The translations under genes were made by a program, and so were the position numbers. Of a stretch of DNA of 64,000 nucleotides, positions 21,654 to 32,812 are shown piece after piece. The DNA is taken from positions 9,736,182 through 9,800,181 of the forward strand of contig CM019068.1 in the NCBI GenBank assembly GCA_009667805.1. Direction: 5' to 3'. Numbering within the stretch: position 1 is the first letter of the stretch; each line of letters starts with the position of its first letter. This DNA comes from Leptobrachium leishanense. Its lineage: Eukaryota; Chordata; Amphibia; Anura; Megophryidae. Below the pieces are notes generated by a model that was not told the origin of the DNA, ran no database searches, and worked only from the letters and a program-made list of their open reading frames with translations.

Positions 21654-22576
21654 CTGATGAGTGAAAATAAACCTAAATTAATAAAATATTAGCTTTTATA
21701 TGCCAACCCTTTTCAAAGCAAATTGAGGATGGTCTGTACCTTCGTCCAGTACAATGAAGGATCATTAATGTGCACAGATTGCAGTGACGACTAGGTCAAA
21801 GAGTGAGTAAAGTACACCAGCGAACACTATTTTATTTATTTTATTTTTGTAAATATTAGATTTACGGATTGTAAACCAATGCTAAATATTCAATAGCAAA
21901 AAGACCAGGTTCCCAGGCAGAGGTAAAGCGGAAGCGTGACTTTTATTAAGGACTTATCACCTGACACGTAGTATCTGCTCCATTGAGGAGCCGCCCTCAA
22001 GTCAACAACTAAATGCTTACTTTTCATCAATAATAAGGAAACATGGAGCTATATTGCAAGTCTAATGCAAACGCAGCTAATGCTCTGGAGAACCAGCAAA
22101 GCCATGAAAGACTATCGAGGTGATAAGTATACCAGTGTCTTGTGTGATCCTTGTACCCGCCTTGGGTGTTATATCCTTAAGAAAGCACGGTCCTCCTGGG
22201 TTTTCATAAACAAGTTCTTTGCTTTATTGAATTGGCTGCTGTTCAGCAGGTGAGCGCTGACTCACTTAAAGATCCCTTACTATCAGGGGCTTTCTTTTAA
22301 AATAAACAAACATAGGTTTCACCAACCTTAGAACTGTTGTTTTTGCTTGGACCCAAAAAACACTTTGCTCCTCTCCACACAGGCACCTCTCTCAGAGTGA
22401 AAAGCAGGCAGTGATTTCTTTTTACTACTGCTAAATGACTTCCAGCTTTCTTCTGAGACGCTTCTGAGACGCTTTCAAGAAACTTGTGACAGCCTTATTT
22501 GCAATACTGAGATTGAGCAGCAGAGGGTGCACCTTCTATCTGTCAAATAAATCCGATGGTCTCTAAATCCGTGGAT
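21654..22576. other. Unassigned intron 11 sequence
   Basis: No exon or element end was recognised. Short frames lack any domain. Confidence 0.4.
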
Positions 22577-22778
22577 TCCACCCCTGGTCCTCAGGTCCTC
22601 CTAACAGACCAAGTTTGCAGAATATGTGAAGCACAGCATATAATTTGCTGCTCAGTGATTGCAGAATCCAGTCTGCATTTCCCCAAGACAATTCTTAAAA
22701 CCTGGCCTGTTAGGGGGCCCTGAGGACCACAAAACCTGGCCTGTTACTGGGACTTGAGGACCAGGGTTGGGAACCACT
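22577..22778. mobile_element. Degenerate hAT MITE (CAGTGGTTCCCAA family)
   Basis: CCTGGTCCTCAGGTCCTCC and GGACCAGGGTTGGGAACCAC are imperfect inverted ends, and the inside (CTGCTCAGTGATTGCAGAAT) matches the complete copy at 25252-25433. A short internal duplication of AAAACCTGGCCTGTTA is present. Confidence 0.7.
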
Positions 22779-23074
22779 AATCAAAATGCATTGTAATGAT
22801 AATTACAGTGCCTTTAGACTGTGTGTGAGGAGTGCAGAGTAAAGGGCTAATTTAAACTGGCATGACAGCAAACCATTTGTTCTTGTCAGTGGTTATATGG
22901 AAAACCACTTGGAAGTAAAGGTCACAGCTGACTGAATATAGACTGTTATTCTGATTCTGTTACAATCGCCATTATCTCAAATTTGCTTTTATATGAAATG
23001 TTTCTATTAAATGTTTGAGTAATTCAGGGTGCATACAAACCCGCATATTAATGGAAAATTATATATATATATTA

Positions 23075-23276
23075 CTGCAGGAAAGCCAGCACTCAAGGGA
23101 TTGTTAGGAAAATTTCAATTTATTAATCCATAAAAAGTCAACGTTTCGGCTCACAACAAAGAGCCTTCCTCAGGACAAACAGAAAGGCTCTTTGTTGTGA
23201 GCTGAAACGTTGACTTTTTATGGATTAATAAATTGAAATTTTCCTAACAATCCCTGGAGTGCTGGCTTTCCTGCAG
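23075..23276. repeat. Near-perfect palindrome, about 200 bp
   Basis: CTGCAGGAAAGCCAGCACTC on the left is mirrored by GAGTGCTGGCTTTCCTGCAG on the right, and the arms of about 85 bp stay complementary to the centre (AGGACAAACAG). The inside carries CAACGTTTCGGCTC followed by CCTTCCTCAGG. Confidence 0.92.
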
Positions 23277-23362
23277 TTTTGTGTTCATTGAGGCCATAGT
23301 TGAGCACCGGGTACTGAGAACAAGTGGTGAACCGTGAGTGCATAACCTTCTTGATTATATAT

Positions 23363-23520
23363 CGGTCTTCGTAATAGGAAAAGTTTTATTGTAGAAAGTT
23401 CAACGTTTCAGTCCGCTGTCCGCGGACTTTCATCAGCTGATGAAACCTGATGAAAGTCCGCGGACAGTGGACTGAAACGTTGAACTTTCTACAATAAAAC
23501 TTTTCCTATTACGAAGACCG
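23363..23520. repeat. Near-perfect palindrome, 158 bp
   Basis: CGGTCTTCGTAATAGGAAAA is mirrored by TTTTCCTATTACGAAGACCG, and the arms of about 73 bp pair to a centre of CATCAGCTGATGAAAC with a single difference noticed (GCTGTCC / GGACAGTGG). It carries CAACGTTTCAGTCC. The sequence lies in intron 11, about 240 bp past the exon 11 donor. Confidence 0.92.
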
Positions 23521-23597
23521 AGAGTGCCGCTATTTTTACTCGCTGTGCTTGCCGAGTGGGCACCAGGCATGGGATCTTTGTGATTTGGAGTGCAAGA

Positions 23598-23640
<43 letters not shown>
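23598..23640. repeat. (TA)n microsatellite
   Basis: About 20 TA dinucleotides lie just downstream of exon 11 in the transcript sense. Confidence 0.95.
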
Positions 23641-23759
23641 GGTGTCGTCTGAGCGCTGAGTAAGGACCTCACTGGAATGTATTTGGTAACTCTGCTATCT
23701 TTCTGTTGGTTGGAGCACACCATTTGGGGTAGGGACCCCACCAAAATTATTGTATTTAC

Positions 23760-24384
23760 CAGAGAGGGAAAGCTTCCGGGTTCTGTTGTCACATCTATCT
23801 TCCTGGGTGGACAAGCTGTTCAGCTTCACATTACTGTCTTCCTGCATTTCCATCTTCTTATAAACCTCTTCACCGGTGTCCGTGTGGTCTTCTGTGTCTA
23901 CTTTACAGTCCTTAGTCCGAAGGTCCGTGACCTTACTTAGACTTTCAGAGCTTCCCGCTGGATCTTCCTTCTCGGAGAGGTTGCTTGGTCTACCGGAAAG
24001 TCGATTTTCCTCGATTCCATCACCCTTCTGCTCAATATTTGTATTCACTTCTGGGACCTTTGTAACATGTCCACAGCAGCTGCTGGCTGGACTTGCGGTC
24101 TCTGGCAGAGATGTGCAGCTCATGGCAATGGACGCTTCCCGAGGTGAGGAACATTCACTTCCGGTGGACTGGTTGGATCTGCATTCCAGATCCAATGTGC
24201 TCATTCTGTGGGGACACATCTGAATGCAACTATTACTCTCCTTTGTCTCCATGGAAACAATTTCTTCAAGTTCGGTAATGTCTGGCTCTATGATTAAATC
24301 TTCTTCTCCCACTTCGTCCACTGTTACAAGTTCCTCCATGTTAGTAGGATACCACGTCTCGCTTTCACTCTCCCAGTCCTCTTC
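23760..24384 (-). CDS. rbm20: RBM20 exon 11 (acidic conserved block)
   Basis: This exon has 625 nt, with acceptor TTTTTATAG and donor CTCTG/GTAAAT; it starts in phase 0 and leaves one base. The first 45 or so residues are strongly conserved: [35 protein letters not shown] and then ELEEIV. This Glu-rich region is the second human cardiomyopathy hotspot, and its acidic residues are retained here. The remaining 160 or so residues are Ser/Thr/Glu rich, predicted disordered and not alignable by eye. An internal Met (MEEL) opens the frame but is not a start, because the conserved residues before it are spliced in. Plus-strand frames here are antisense shadows. Confidence 0.96.
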
Positions 24385-24479
24385 CTATAAAAATAAGATA
24401 AAAGCATATTAAAAATCAAAGACACAAATAACTATTGGAGTTTGTGAATATTTAAAATCTGCTTCTCTTCCCCAAAAGT

Positions 24480-25243
24480 GTTTTTCACCGCTTGACTAAT
24501 TGCTTTCACTTCTCACCCTTTAACTTTCATGTGCTTTTAGCTAAGGTGTGTATCTCTGCTATATCTGCTTTCTGGCCTCCCCAATGCCTGCATTGCCCCC
24601 TTGCAATCTGTAATGATTGCAGCTGCCAGGCTTACACTTCTCACTCCTCGCTCCTCAAATACCTCCCCCCCTGCCAGTCCCTCCATTGGCTTATTGTACC
24701 TTTTTCAGGATAAAATTTTAAATATTGACGTTCCCATTCAAATCCATCAATAACTTAACCTCTCCTAATATGTCTTTGTTACTCCACAAGCACATCTCTT
24801 CTAGATCAGGTCAGCAGACGACCTCCGCTGGTCTTTTTCAGTCTGCATCGCCAACTCGTGCCTCGAAGACCTCACAAGGGCGGCGGCAGTCCTGTGGAAT
24901 GACCTATAAGACTCTCCCCAATCCTCAGGCCTTAAAACCCATCTCTACAGATTGGCATACCACATTACTGATGCCAACCTATCCCTCACTTCCCCCGTTT
25001 GTGACAGAGACCCCTTCCATGTCCTCACCATTTCTATAACACCAGCGCTAATGATCCTGACGTCCAATAAAACTCGTCTTGTGTTCCTCCACCACAACTC
25101 CACTAGATTGTAAAGGTCTCTGAACAGGGCCATATACACCTATTGTTTCTGGTTCCTAAGTTTATTCTTAATTTTCTCTCACTCCCCATTGGTTATTGTA
25201 AAGGGCTATGGACACTGTTGGCGCTATGTAACTGATGAGAATC
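24480..25243 (+). pseudogene. L2-like LINE 3' remnant
   Basis: The plus strand shows decayed LINE coding blocks (QSLHWLIVP, then a Lys-Ile-Leu-like stretch, and later DLTRAAAVLWNDL in frame pieces). These are followed by a typical tail with CTCCACTAGATTGTAAAGG, TTATTGTAAAGGGC and GTTGGCGCTATGTAAC. The frames are broken by stops and shifts. It lies in intron 10, just upstream of exon 11. Confidence 0.7.
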
Positions 25244-25251
25244 ATGTAGAC

Positions 25252-25433
25252 CAGTGGTTCCCAGCCGCGGTCCTCAAGTAACCCAACAGGCCAGATTTTA
25301 TGGATTACCTCGGAGAAAAGCAGACTGAATCCTGCAATCACTGAGCAGTACATCATATCACCTGTGCTGTGCTTCAGATATCTGGAAACCTGACCTGTTA
25401 GGGGTACTTGAGGACCGCGGTTGGGAACCACTG
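25252..25433. mobile_element. Complete hAT MITE with perfect 8-bp TSD
   Basis: The ends CAGTGGTTCCCAGCCGCGG and CCGCGGTTGGGAACCACTG are inverted repeats, flanked by ATGTAGAC at 25244-25251 and 25434-25441. At 182 bp it is non-coding. It lies directly at the tail of the L2-like LINE. Confidence 0.93.
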
Positions 25434-25767
25434 ATGTAGACGATGCATGTTTTATATAGGTTTCCTTTTGTTCAATCTTGATATGTGTTGTTGCATCTTG
25501 AGAAAAGTCCACAGAGGACTGACACGTTGATCCTTTTGTAGGCACAGTAAAAGATTATTTTAAGACTGCCTGGACTGCGCACCTTCCTGCTGAACTATGT
25601 TAGTTGTGGGTGTCCTGTGGATGATATTTGAAGATTGTTGCCACATGCTCTGCATAGCCGCCCATCATGTTCAACACTAATGATGTGCTGCCCCCCTGGC
25701 ACCGAAAGTGAATTATCATACGGAGACCACAGTGCACCTAAATCAGCTTGGCATAGAAATTTAGGAG

Positions 25768-26575
25768 TTTAACCCCTTCGCTGCTAAGCCGTTTCACCCC
25801 AGGGTGCTGAACTCATGTTCAACATTTTTTGCTCAACGGGTCATATGTGAGAAGTGAATGTCACGTGCAGGATATGATTGAAGTCAGCTTTAACTCCTCT
25901 CCTTTTGAAAGCACAACGTCCTTTGTATTTTCTTAATTTTATTGGGAAAGTAACTGCAAATAAAAGGTGTCTTGAAGGAAGAGAGGGCTTCTCAGGTGTA
26001 CCTTGGTATGGGGGAACGGTAAACACGGGATGTAATCACCTGGTACACATAGATGCTTGCTGACTGACAGGAAGGCAGGCTTTGCTAAGGAGGAAATGGG
26101 CTGGGACAAACTAACTATGTGACTAGACCGGGAGAGTGGAATAGTCCATTTTAAATAAAAACATAGGGAGAAAACAAATAAGGAATCTGGGGGATATCTG
26201 GGGGAAGCTCTGAATCGCGTTCCAGCCACCTGGGGGTTAAAGACACCCGCTGCTTGGAAGGGCAGGCTGTGCCCTTCCAAACGGTGCCTGCCTTTTCTTG
26301 GAGCCGCACACGGATGGGGAGGGAGAGAGGTCCAAAGGACCCCCCCTCCCCTTCTGGCACCTTCCCCGCACTGGCGGGGGGTTGCCTGTAATAGACGTCA
26401 TTGCGCTGGCGTGATGACGTCTATCGTACCCGCCTGGGTCCCCGAGGCTGGGCTGACATCGAGGATCCCGGCCGATCGCCGCTGCAAAGGGAGGATGCAC
26501 TTAGCGTGTCCTCCGCAGCGAAGTGTACACGCGGCAGCACGCGCTGAGAGCGTCCTCCGCATGGAAGGGGTTAAA
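25768..26575. mobile_element. Probable DNA-transposon relic with TTTAACCCCTTC ends
   Basis: TTTAACCCCTTCGCTGC on the left is mirrored by GGAAGGGGTTAAA on the right. Inside are GC-rich hairpins: CTTGGAAGGGCA / TGCCCTTCCAA at about 26250-26280 and ATAGACGTCATTGCGC / GCGTGATGACGTCTAT at about 26390-26424. No clear target duplication or coding region was seen. Confidence 0.55.
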
Positions 26576-26584
26576 GTCTATGCC

Positions 26585-26740
26585 ATAGAGTGCCCCCCTT
26601 CTCAACCCGCTACTGTGCTGACATCGTCCTTTCTATCAGAGTGCACACAGCAGTGTTTGTTTGGGGGGAGAAACCAGACATGGGCTTGAGCTCCGCACGC
26701 AGTATCCTTCAATCACCTGGCTACCAGGCTCCTGGATTTG
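26585..26740. mobile_element. Fragment of a hAT-like repeat
   Basis: GTGCTGACATCGTC and GGGAGAAACCAGACATG match the left part of the longer copy at 40195-40612 in order. The corresponding right part appears separately at 27950-28248. Confidence 0.55.
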
Positions 26741-26929
26741 TCAAGCCCTGTTTTAAGTTATTTAATAGTGCAGATACGGGTATATCTAACCAGACAGAAA
26801 TTGTGTGAGGGAATTTCCATTCAGATTTTAATGTGTAAAATTTTTTTTTTTTATTTTATCATCCAAACCTTTGTGGTTATATATTCTATAGGGAATTCTT
26901 GTTAAAAAAATTGAAATGGGAACCTGTTA

Positions 26930-27239
26930 GGCTGGGTTCACACCTCAGCGTTTTACAGCGCGTTCTTGCGCACTGTAAAACACCGAGACACGGAAATCCC
27001 ATGATTTCCTATGGGACCCGTTCACACCTGGGCGTTATACAGCGCGCAGGAACGCGCTGTAAAACGTCCTGCGCCCAAAGAAGTACGGGAGCTTCTTTGG
27101 GGCGTATTTGCAGCGCGTTCACTCTGCAGTCTAAGGCTGCGAATGCCCTGCAATGCACGGTTTTTACGGTTGCGCAATACACGCATCAAAAAACGCGAGT
27201 ATTGGCGCGCGTAAAAAACACGCAGGTGTGAACCCAGGC
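26930..27239. mobile_element. Harbinger-like MITE with GGGTTCACACC ends
   Basis: GGCTGGGTTCACACCTCAG and CAGGTGTGAACCCAGGC are inverted ends with TTA on both sides. Inside are CpG-rich stretches such as CAGCGCGTTCTTGCGC. It is a different subfamily from the GGGTCAGAC copies but has the same size class and target site. Confidence 0.75.
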
Positions 27240-27479
27240 TTAATGCATTTTTCTGAGAAAAAAAATCAAATTTTAACCGAACAATTTAAAAAAAAAATAT
27301 TTCCCCTGTGTTTTGGAGGATGGCGTTTTATGAATAATATGACTATGTATAAAATACTGAACTTGCTCTCAGCGTGGGAAATGAGAAGGTGAGTAACGGC
27401 AGTGGTATTGCTCATTTTATGTGACAAGTGGACAATGCCATCGCTTTAGAACTAAAAATAAATAAGTTGGTTTTTTTTT

Positions 27480-27850
27480 TCTTAGATTTTACATGGTCAC
27501 GTTTAGACTCTTATCTGTCCAATGACACCTCACTTGACCTTATGAGGTGTAAAGATTAGTGACACAGGGTTCCAAAGCCCCCCCCCCAGAGCTCTTTGCT
27601 GCAGTGCGGCATTTAGGTTTTTGATGTAACAATTTGTAATAATGCATTGTGCCATCACCTCCACACTTGGTGACATGAGAAATAAGATGGTGAGTCAGTG
27701 CAGCATCATTGTTCACTTTATAATTGTAAACTGCAAAATATTGCTGTGTTAGAAAGAAAAAAATGGTCATGTTTGGTATCATTGGACAGGTCATGCTCTG
27801 GCCTTTCCAGTGATACCTCACATAACCCTTTAGCTTCTATGGAGTTGGAG
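27480..27850. repeat. Interspersed repeat containing CCTTTCCAGTGATACCTCAC
   Basis: GACACCTCACTTGACC and the diverged repeat of the same theme at 27800 flank a stretch that recurs in reverse at about 31740-31830 (GAGGTGTCATTGGAAAGGCC). The family is not identified. Confidence 0.5.
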
Positions 27851-27949
27851 ATACAGGGGTCCAAATGCCAATCAATGCAGACATACTTATCCTTTCTCTG
27901 GGCCTATTCTGGGGCCTGGGCCTGGAGCTGTGCTCCATTAGCCCCTATG

Positions 27950-28248
27950 TTAATCCGCCCTGTCCATCACTCTAACCAGGCACTTGTGTACCTTTGTGTG
28001 AAAAGTAAACAAATTATGTAAAATGCACAATTTGCGTCTGTATTCCTTACGTACACTATGCAAATTGCTTACGAAAAAAAGGGGGGTCATCGTCCCTTAA
28101 TGTTCCTTTAGAAGTAAACAAAAAAATATTGTTTTCATAATCGATTCGTTGGACAATTTTATTTATTAGACTATTTTTTTTCCCGATTAATCGAAAAAAT
28201 AATCTGATAATTTGATTATGCAAATAATCGTTAGTTACAGCCCTAGTT
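27950..28248. mobile_element. hAT-like repeat end (GCAGCCCTAG type)
   Basis: CTTACGTACACTATGCAAAT, then AATGTTCCTTTAG and a terminus CGTTAGTTACAGCCCTAG match 40370-40612, which ends CGTTAGTTGCAGCCCTAG. Termini of this kind belong to a widespread vertebrate hAT family. Confidence 0.65.
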
Positions 28249-29739
28249 TAAATATGCTGCGGAAAAAGTGAAACACAAATGTTGCCAAAATATAGCTAGA
28301 ATCTTGTGCGCAGAACACATTCGATGCAGTGATCTTCATCGTGAATGGGCGTTGTGGGGTCAGCAAGGTGATGGATTTTTTTTTCTGGATATAAAGCACC
28401 AACATATTACGTAGGGCTGTACAATTGGGCGGCACAAAACAAACATAAAATTACCAAATAAGTTTGACACACGGAGAAAGATTAGTAAAGCGGATTCTGC
28501 TCAAGAGCTCACAATCTAAGCGATTGATAGAAAGAAGGCTGAGACGTCCTCGTCCTTTCCTGGATAACAGCTGCAGATCTAATAAATTAAAGGGAAAGGG
28601 CTGCTTCTCACTGATGTTTCGTTAAAGACATGCCTGCTGGTATTGTAATGCTTTGCTCGCTGCCCAGAAGAAACCCTAGTTCCACCATGGCAGCTACTGT
28701 CTGTGCTTACTTGGCTAGTTTGTTGCCCACACAGATACTGATAGCTTCTTCTCCTGACCATTAGCTCATGATTAGGAGGAGACCAAGCTGGACCATTTCC
28801 AAGAACATTTGTGTTCGTTTCAGAATATAACCCACATCTGCCATTCTTAGGGCAGTGGGAGACGTTAAATAAACCGTATATTGTGAAAACAACCTGCTCT
28901 CAACACACATACAGTCATACATGTAGGTAGTTAGGAGCCGTGCATATGTTGTGTATTCTTGCCGCACCCCCCCCCCCTTTAAACTGGATCTTACTGGCAT
29001 ATCTTGGCAAGATTTCTTTGCCAAAGGCCAGCATGCTCTGGAGGCTGGACATTAGCTAAAGCAAAGCTACAAGGGAAGGTCATGGCAGGGCAAATCCCTT
29101 AGACAACAGCTATGTAAACCAGTGTCAGCTATATATCCAGCTCGACTGCTGCAGATGAAATAACATAGGCCAGGGCACCAGTCAACAGGATCATTTTCAT
29201 CAATGGGTACAGTTCTTTTTTTAGGTCCTAAATGCTTAAGTTCACGCAATACCGTCGCTTAATGACTGCTGTTCAACACGGCAAATTGTTGATTTATTAT
29301 TAGATTAAAGGGCACGTTAGCAGAGTTACAGCGGGATGAAGGAATTGCATTGGATAACGGAGGGTCTCCTGCCAGTCTGCCACGATCAACTTTCTGTCAG
29401 ATGCCCAGCTCCCTGCAGGTGTAACCAGATCCATGGTGGAGTAATCAAACTCTGCAACCTCAGAGCACAGGTCCACACATTCACTAGACTAAGCATCATG
29501 GTAGTTGTAGACCTTAGCAGTTGCTGTTCTAGAACGTGCTTTAATGTGTTCCCTGGATATTCTAGCTCAAACTATGGGCTCTATGGCCAAAATTATCTGT
29601 GAGAGACTTTACCCTTTTCTGTCATGTGATTGAATTACTTCACCATTGTCGTCCTACAGTTAAAGAGTCAGACCCACAACAGAAAAATTCCATCATGTAG
29701 CTTAACCCCTTCACTACCAATCACTTTTTGTTAAGAAAA
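28249..29739. other. Unassigned intron 10 sequence
   Basis: A 10-base C run lies at about 28968. No exon, LINE or terminal repeat was recognised, and the frames are short. Confidence 0.4.
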
Positions 29740-29940
29740 AAAATCATACCTATGCATCCGCATTTCAAATAAATGTTAACACATAAGTATTGGGTAAAAT
29801 GGCAATTTAGCTAAAAGATTAAAATAATGTAAATATGCTCATTTTAAATTTTCCATCCATTGGTTTATCCTGTACAGACGTGTTCCTGGGATGAAAGGTT
29901 CTAAACTCATAATGCTCTCCCTTATCCTTTAGGGATTCCG
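29740..29940. repeat. Old interspersed repeat, copy B
   Basis: This stretch matches 18370-18600, including AAAATAATGTAAATATGCTC and CTCCCTTATC, in the same orientation. Confidence 0.6.
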
Positions 29941-30197
29941 TAACTTTAGGGTGGCAAACTATGGCTTAAATGCCATCCATACAATAAAAATCCAAAATCC
30001 CAGGCACACACTATGCACGTCTACAAATCTAGAACCGGGGATCTGTCCCCTCTATACTCCCCAGTCCCTAGAACCCAGGATCATCCAGAAACAACGTGAC
30101 AGTCCCTGTGGACTCATCACCAGCCCCGGTACCTGTAGGCATGGCATCCACTGAATTCCAGGACACACACAAAGCCCCAGCATTCCCTGTGACACAC

Positions 30198-30287
30198 CTT
30201 ATGTTTTATAGTCTCAATCTTTGGTTCTTCTGACTTATTCAGTGGTTTGATTGGGGAAGAAATGGGGACTGGTTTGTCTTTTTCAGC
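30198..30287 (-). CDS. rbm20: RBM20 exon 10 (short charged linker)
   Basis: This exon has 90 nt, 30 codons, phase 0 at both ends. The acceptor is CTCTTAG and the donor AAG/GTGTGT. The peptide is Lys, Glu and Pro rich (AEKDKPVPISSPIKPLNK, then SEEPKIETIKHK). It lies between the RS exon and the acidic exon, where mammals have a short, weakly conserved charged exon. No domain is present. Its reality is supported by both splice sites, the absence of stops and exact phase compatibility with exons 9 and 11. Being 90 nt long, it could be skipped without shifting the frame. Confidence 0.86.
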
Positions 30288-31600
30288 CTAAGAGAAAAAA
30301 AATCAGCAAAATGAATATAATATATATAGACATATATCTTTTAAAATGACAGCCAATCCCGTAAATCAGTCAGAACATATAACACATAAAGTGCTGTAAT
30401 AAGTCACTCTCCGAAATACATTTTAATATTTATAATCTGTAAACTGTCAAACATAACATTTTCACTTAACACATAGCAGGGGTTATTCACTGAACACTGT
30501 TTTGAGCTGTGATCTTCAAAGTAGTTAACGGTAAAAATCACTGCTATTGGAACTTTGGTGACGCAAAAATGGAAAATGCAACACCGGACATCAAAGTTGC
30601 TGCAAAGCAATGGCAAAAAATGTCACCAGTTGTTCCAGTTATTCTTCTGTAAAATGAGTATATGGCAGCTATTCTCCATTCAGCGGGATCTGGCTTTGTT
30701 TGTAACACCAGGGAATATTTATTGTGGAGATATTAAAGTGGTGATCTCCATCAAACTCCAATAGAAACAACACTACACAAGTTCGAACACAAACTAAACT
30801 GAAAGCTATGCTGAACAACTCTGGCAGGAACGCTAATAAAACACAATGAAAAGTATGCAGAGAACTACGCTAGATAACTTCAGCAGAAACTATGTGGAAA
30901 TAACTACATAGACAACAATAAAGCTACAGTGGCAGTGCCCTAATTAGTGAATTCATCCTAGTTTCACTGTATTATATCCAAGCTCCAACCCTAATCCACC
31001 AAACTAAATCCCCTGTTCTTACAACGAGAGGATATTGCTTAATGAACAACCCAGATAGTTGTAATATTTCTTATTTTGTTGATGACTTTTCTTTTTAAGT
31101 ACAAAGAGCGGCTGTACAGAATGTGAGAAATGACAGGGAGATGTATTTTATAATGTCACTAACGGTTCTTGGTTTCCATATGAAAAGGGTACAAACAGAT
31201 TGTGCTGGTGATTTCAATAGCACAATATAAAGATTAATTTCTACTGTCCACTTGACGCTGCCCTGAAGCAGAAAGAAATTAATCGTTGGGTAAATGATTG
31301 CATCACACGTCTATGTATTCAGTCTTTAAGTCATCTGCAACTGTTACGTCAGGATTCTGGTTATGTGGGAGGTAAGTGAGACACATAAATAAATTCACAC
31401 ATCAACCGTGCCGCTCAGATTAACACCAGAAAGCTCACATTCAAGCGCTGCATTCTGGAATTAATTTGTTTGCCTGGAATGGCTTGTGAGTGGGTCATTT
31501 TGTGGCATAAAGAATTTGCAAGGACATCCTAGGTGGAGGATCAGGAATGGGATTGAATAATATTCTGCTTGTTCTTGTAGTTGAAATATGATCTGATGGT
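30288..31600. other. Unassigned intron 9 sequence
   Basis: Nothing beyond short AT-rich runs was recognised between exon 10 and the repeat at 31740. Confidence 0.4.
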
Positions 31601-31739
31601 TACCTTATAGCGAGAGTTTACAACACTGGTGGATCCAGAGAGGGGGCATTTGCCCCCTCCCCCTGAGCTGCAGTCCCATTGTAGGTGATACAGGGGACCT
31701 TTTTGGATGTTGGAATGGAAACCCTGCATCTCTGGTTCC

Positions 31740-31830
31740 GCACATCATACATAGACCTTTGAGGTGTCATTGGAAAGGCCTGATACTGGCAATTCCAATG
31801 ATAGCAAACATGACGAAGTGCAGTATACAT
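31740..31830. repeat. Inverted relative of the 27480-27850 repeat
   Basis: GAGGTGTCATTGGAAAGGCC followed by a GATAGCAAACATGAC block is the reverse complement of the pattern at about 27765-27820. Confidence 0.5.
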
Positions 31831-31989
31831 AGTAAAAATAAAATGCAAGATGTTACTGTGTGTGTTGTTTAAAATTGTGTATTGAGAAGTGAAATGATTC
31901 TGAGGCAAAGGGGTAAATTTCTATGTATCAAACCTCTGGTGTTTACTTAACAAGGCTATTTCCTGGATACATTGAGAATATATAAACCT

Positions 31990-32520
31990 ATATTGGTGTA
32001 TACTGTATGTCCAAACCTGTGTGTGTAACTGTGTATCTGGTGTATATATGTTTTTGTATATAACGTGGCTATGTACAGGTCTTTTGAGTGTATGTCAATG
32101 AGTGTGTGTCTTTATATAGCTGTGCATAAGTTTTTCTTTTCTAATGTTCCTCCTTTTAGAAACCCCCCTAATATATTCAGGCTGTGCAGGTGTATATCAG
32201 AGCTGCACAGCAATAAAACTCCCAGCAATGCGTCTGTAAACTATAGTAAATGTAAATAAGATACTTTGCTTTGATTTTGAATTAACTTTTTAACATAAAT
32301 GGCCCAATATTTTGTGATGCTGTCTATAAAGTGAGGGAATAGCCTCATTTCTGAGCCTGTCTTTAGTGGCTTTCCTAAAGGGCGTGTGTATATGTGTATA
32401 GCTAGGTATGCGATTGTGTCTGAGTTATATGGCTATCAGTAGGTGTATGTGTGTATACCTATGTATGTGTTTGTATCCCTGAGTTATATGGCTGTATATG
32501 TGTATCAGTCTGCGTCTGGC
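31990..32520. repeat. Degenerate (TG)/(TATG) low-complexity tract
   Basis: Repeated GTGTGTATATGTGTATA, CTGAGTTATATGGCT and similar runs make this intronic tract TG rich. The frame at 32451-32663 on the plus strand is composed of it and is not a gene. Confidence 0.7.
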
Positions 32521-32812
32521 CCTGCAGCGTGTATTGCTGGTGGTGCTTGATTCTGTGTGATGGGCAGAGCATGTGCCAGAGTGCAGAGCATTGCTGTGTG
32601 GTGTCTGTCAGGCGTCACCCAAGTTGCATGAGGACAGACCCTGTGCAGCGATGTTCTGGATAGAGTGAGTGTGAGGAGCAGAGCCTGCGGTTAGGTGAGA
32701 CACTGCCTGTCACTTTGAACCGGACACCAGTAAAACTGGTAGAGTGCCCCCGAAATCTGTGTCTGGATCTGCCCCTGGTAACCAATGCCACCTGCTTTCC
32801 CGCCACCCTTAC

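Noticed and set aside
23433..23792. 119-codon minus-strand frame containing an Ile-Tyr run
   Set aside because: It is intron 11 read through the (TA)n microsatellite and a palindrome; the first residues overlap the end of exon 11 in another frame.
23876..24223. 115-codon plus-strand frame
   Set aside because: Antisense shadow of rbm20 exon 11.
32783..32800. Alternative exon 9 donor CAG/GTGGCA
   Set aside because: The upstream GCG/GTAAGG is a much better donor and gives the phase 0 junction required by exon 10.
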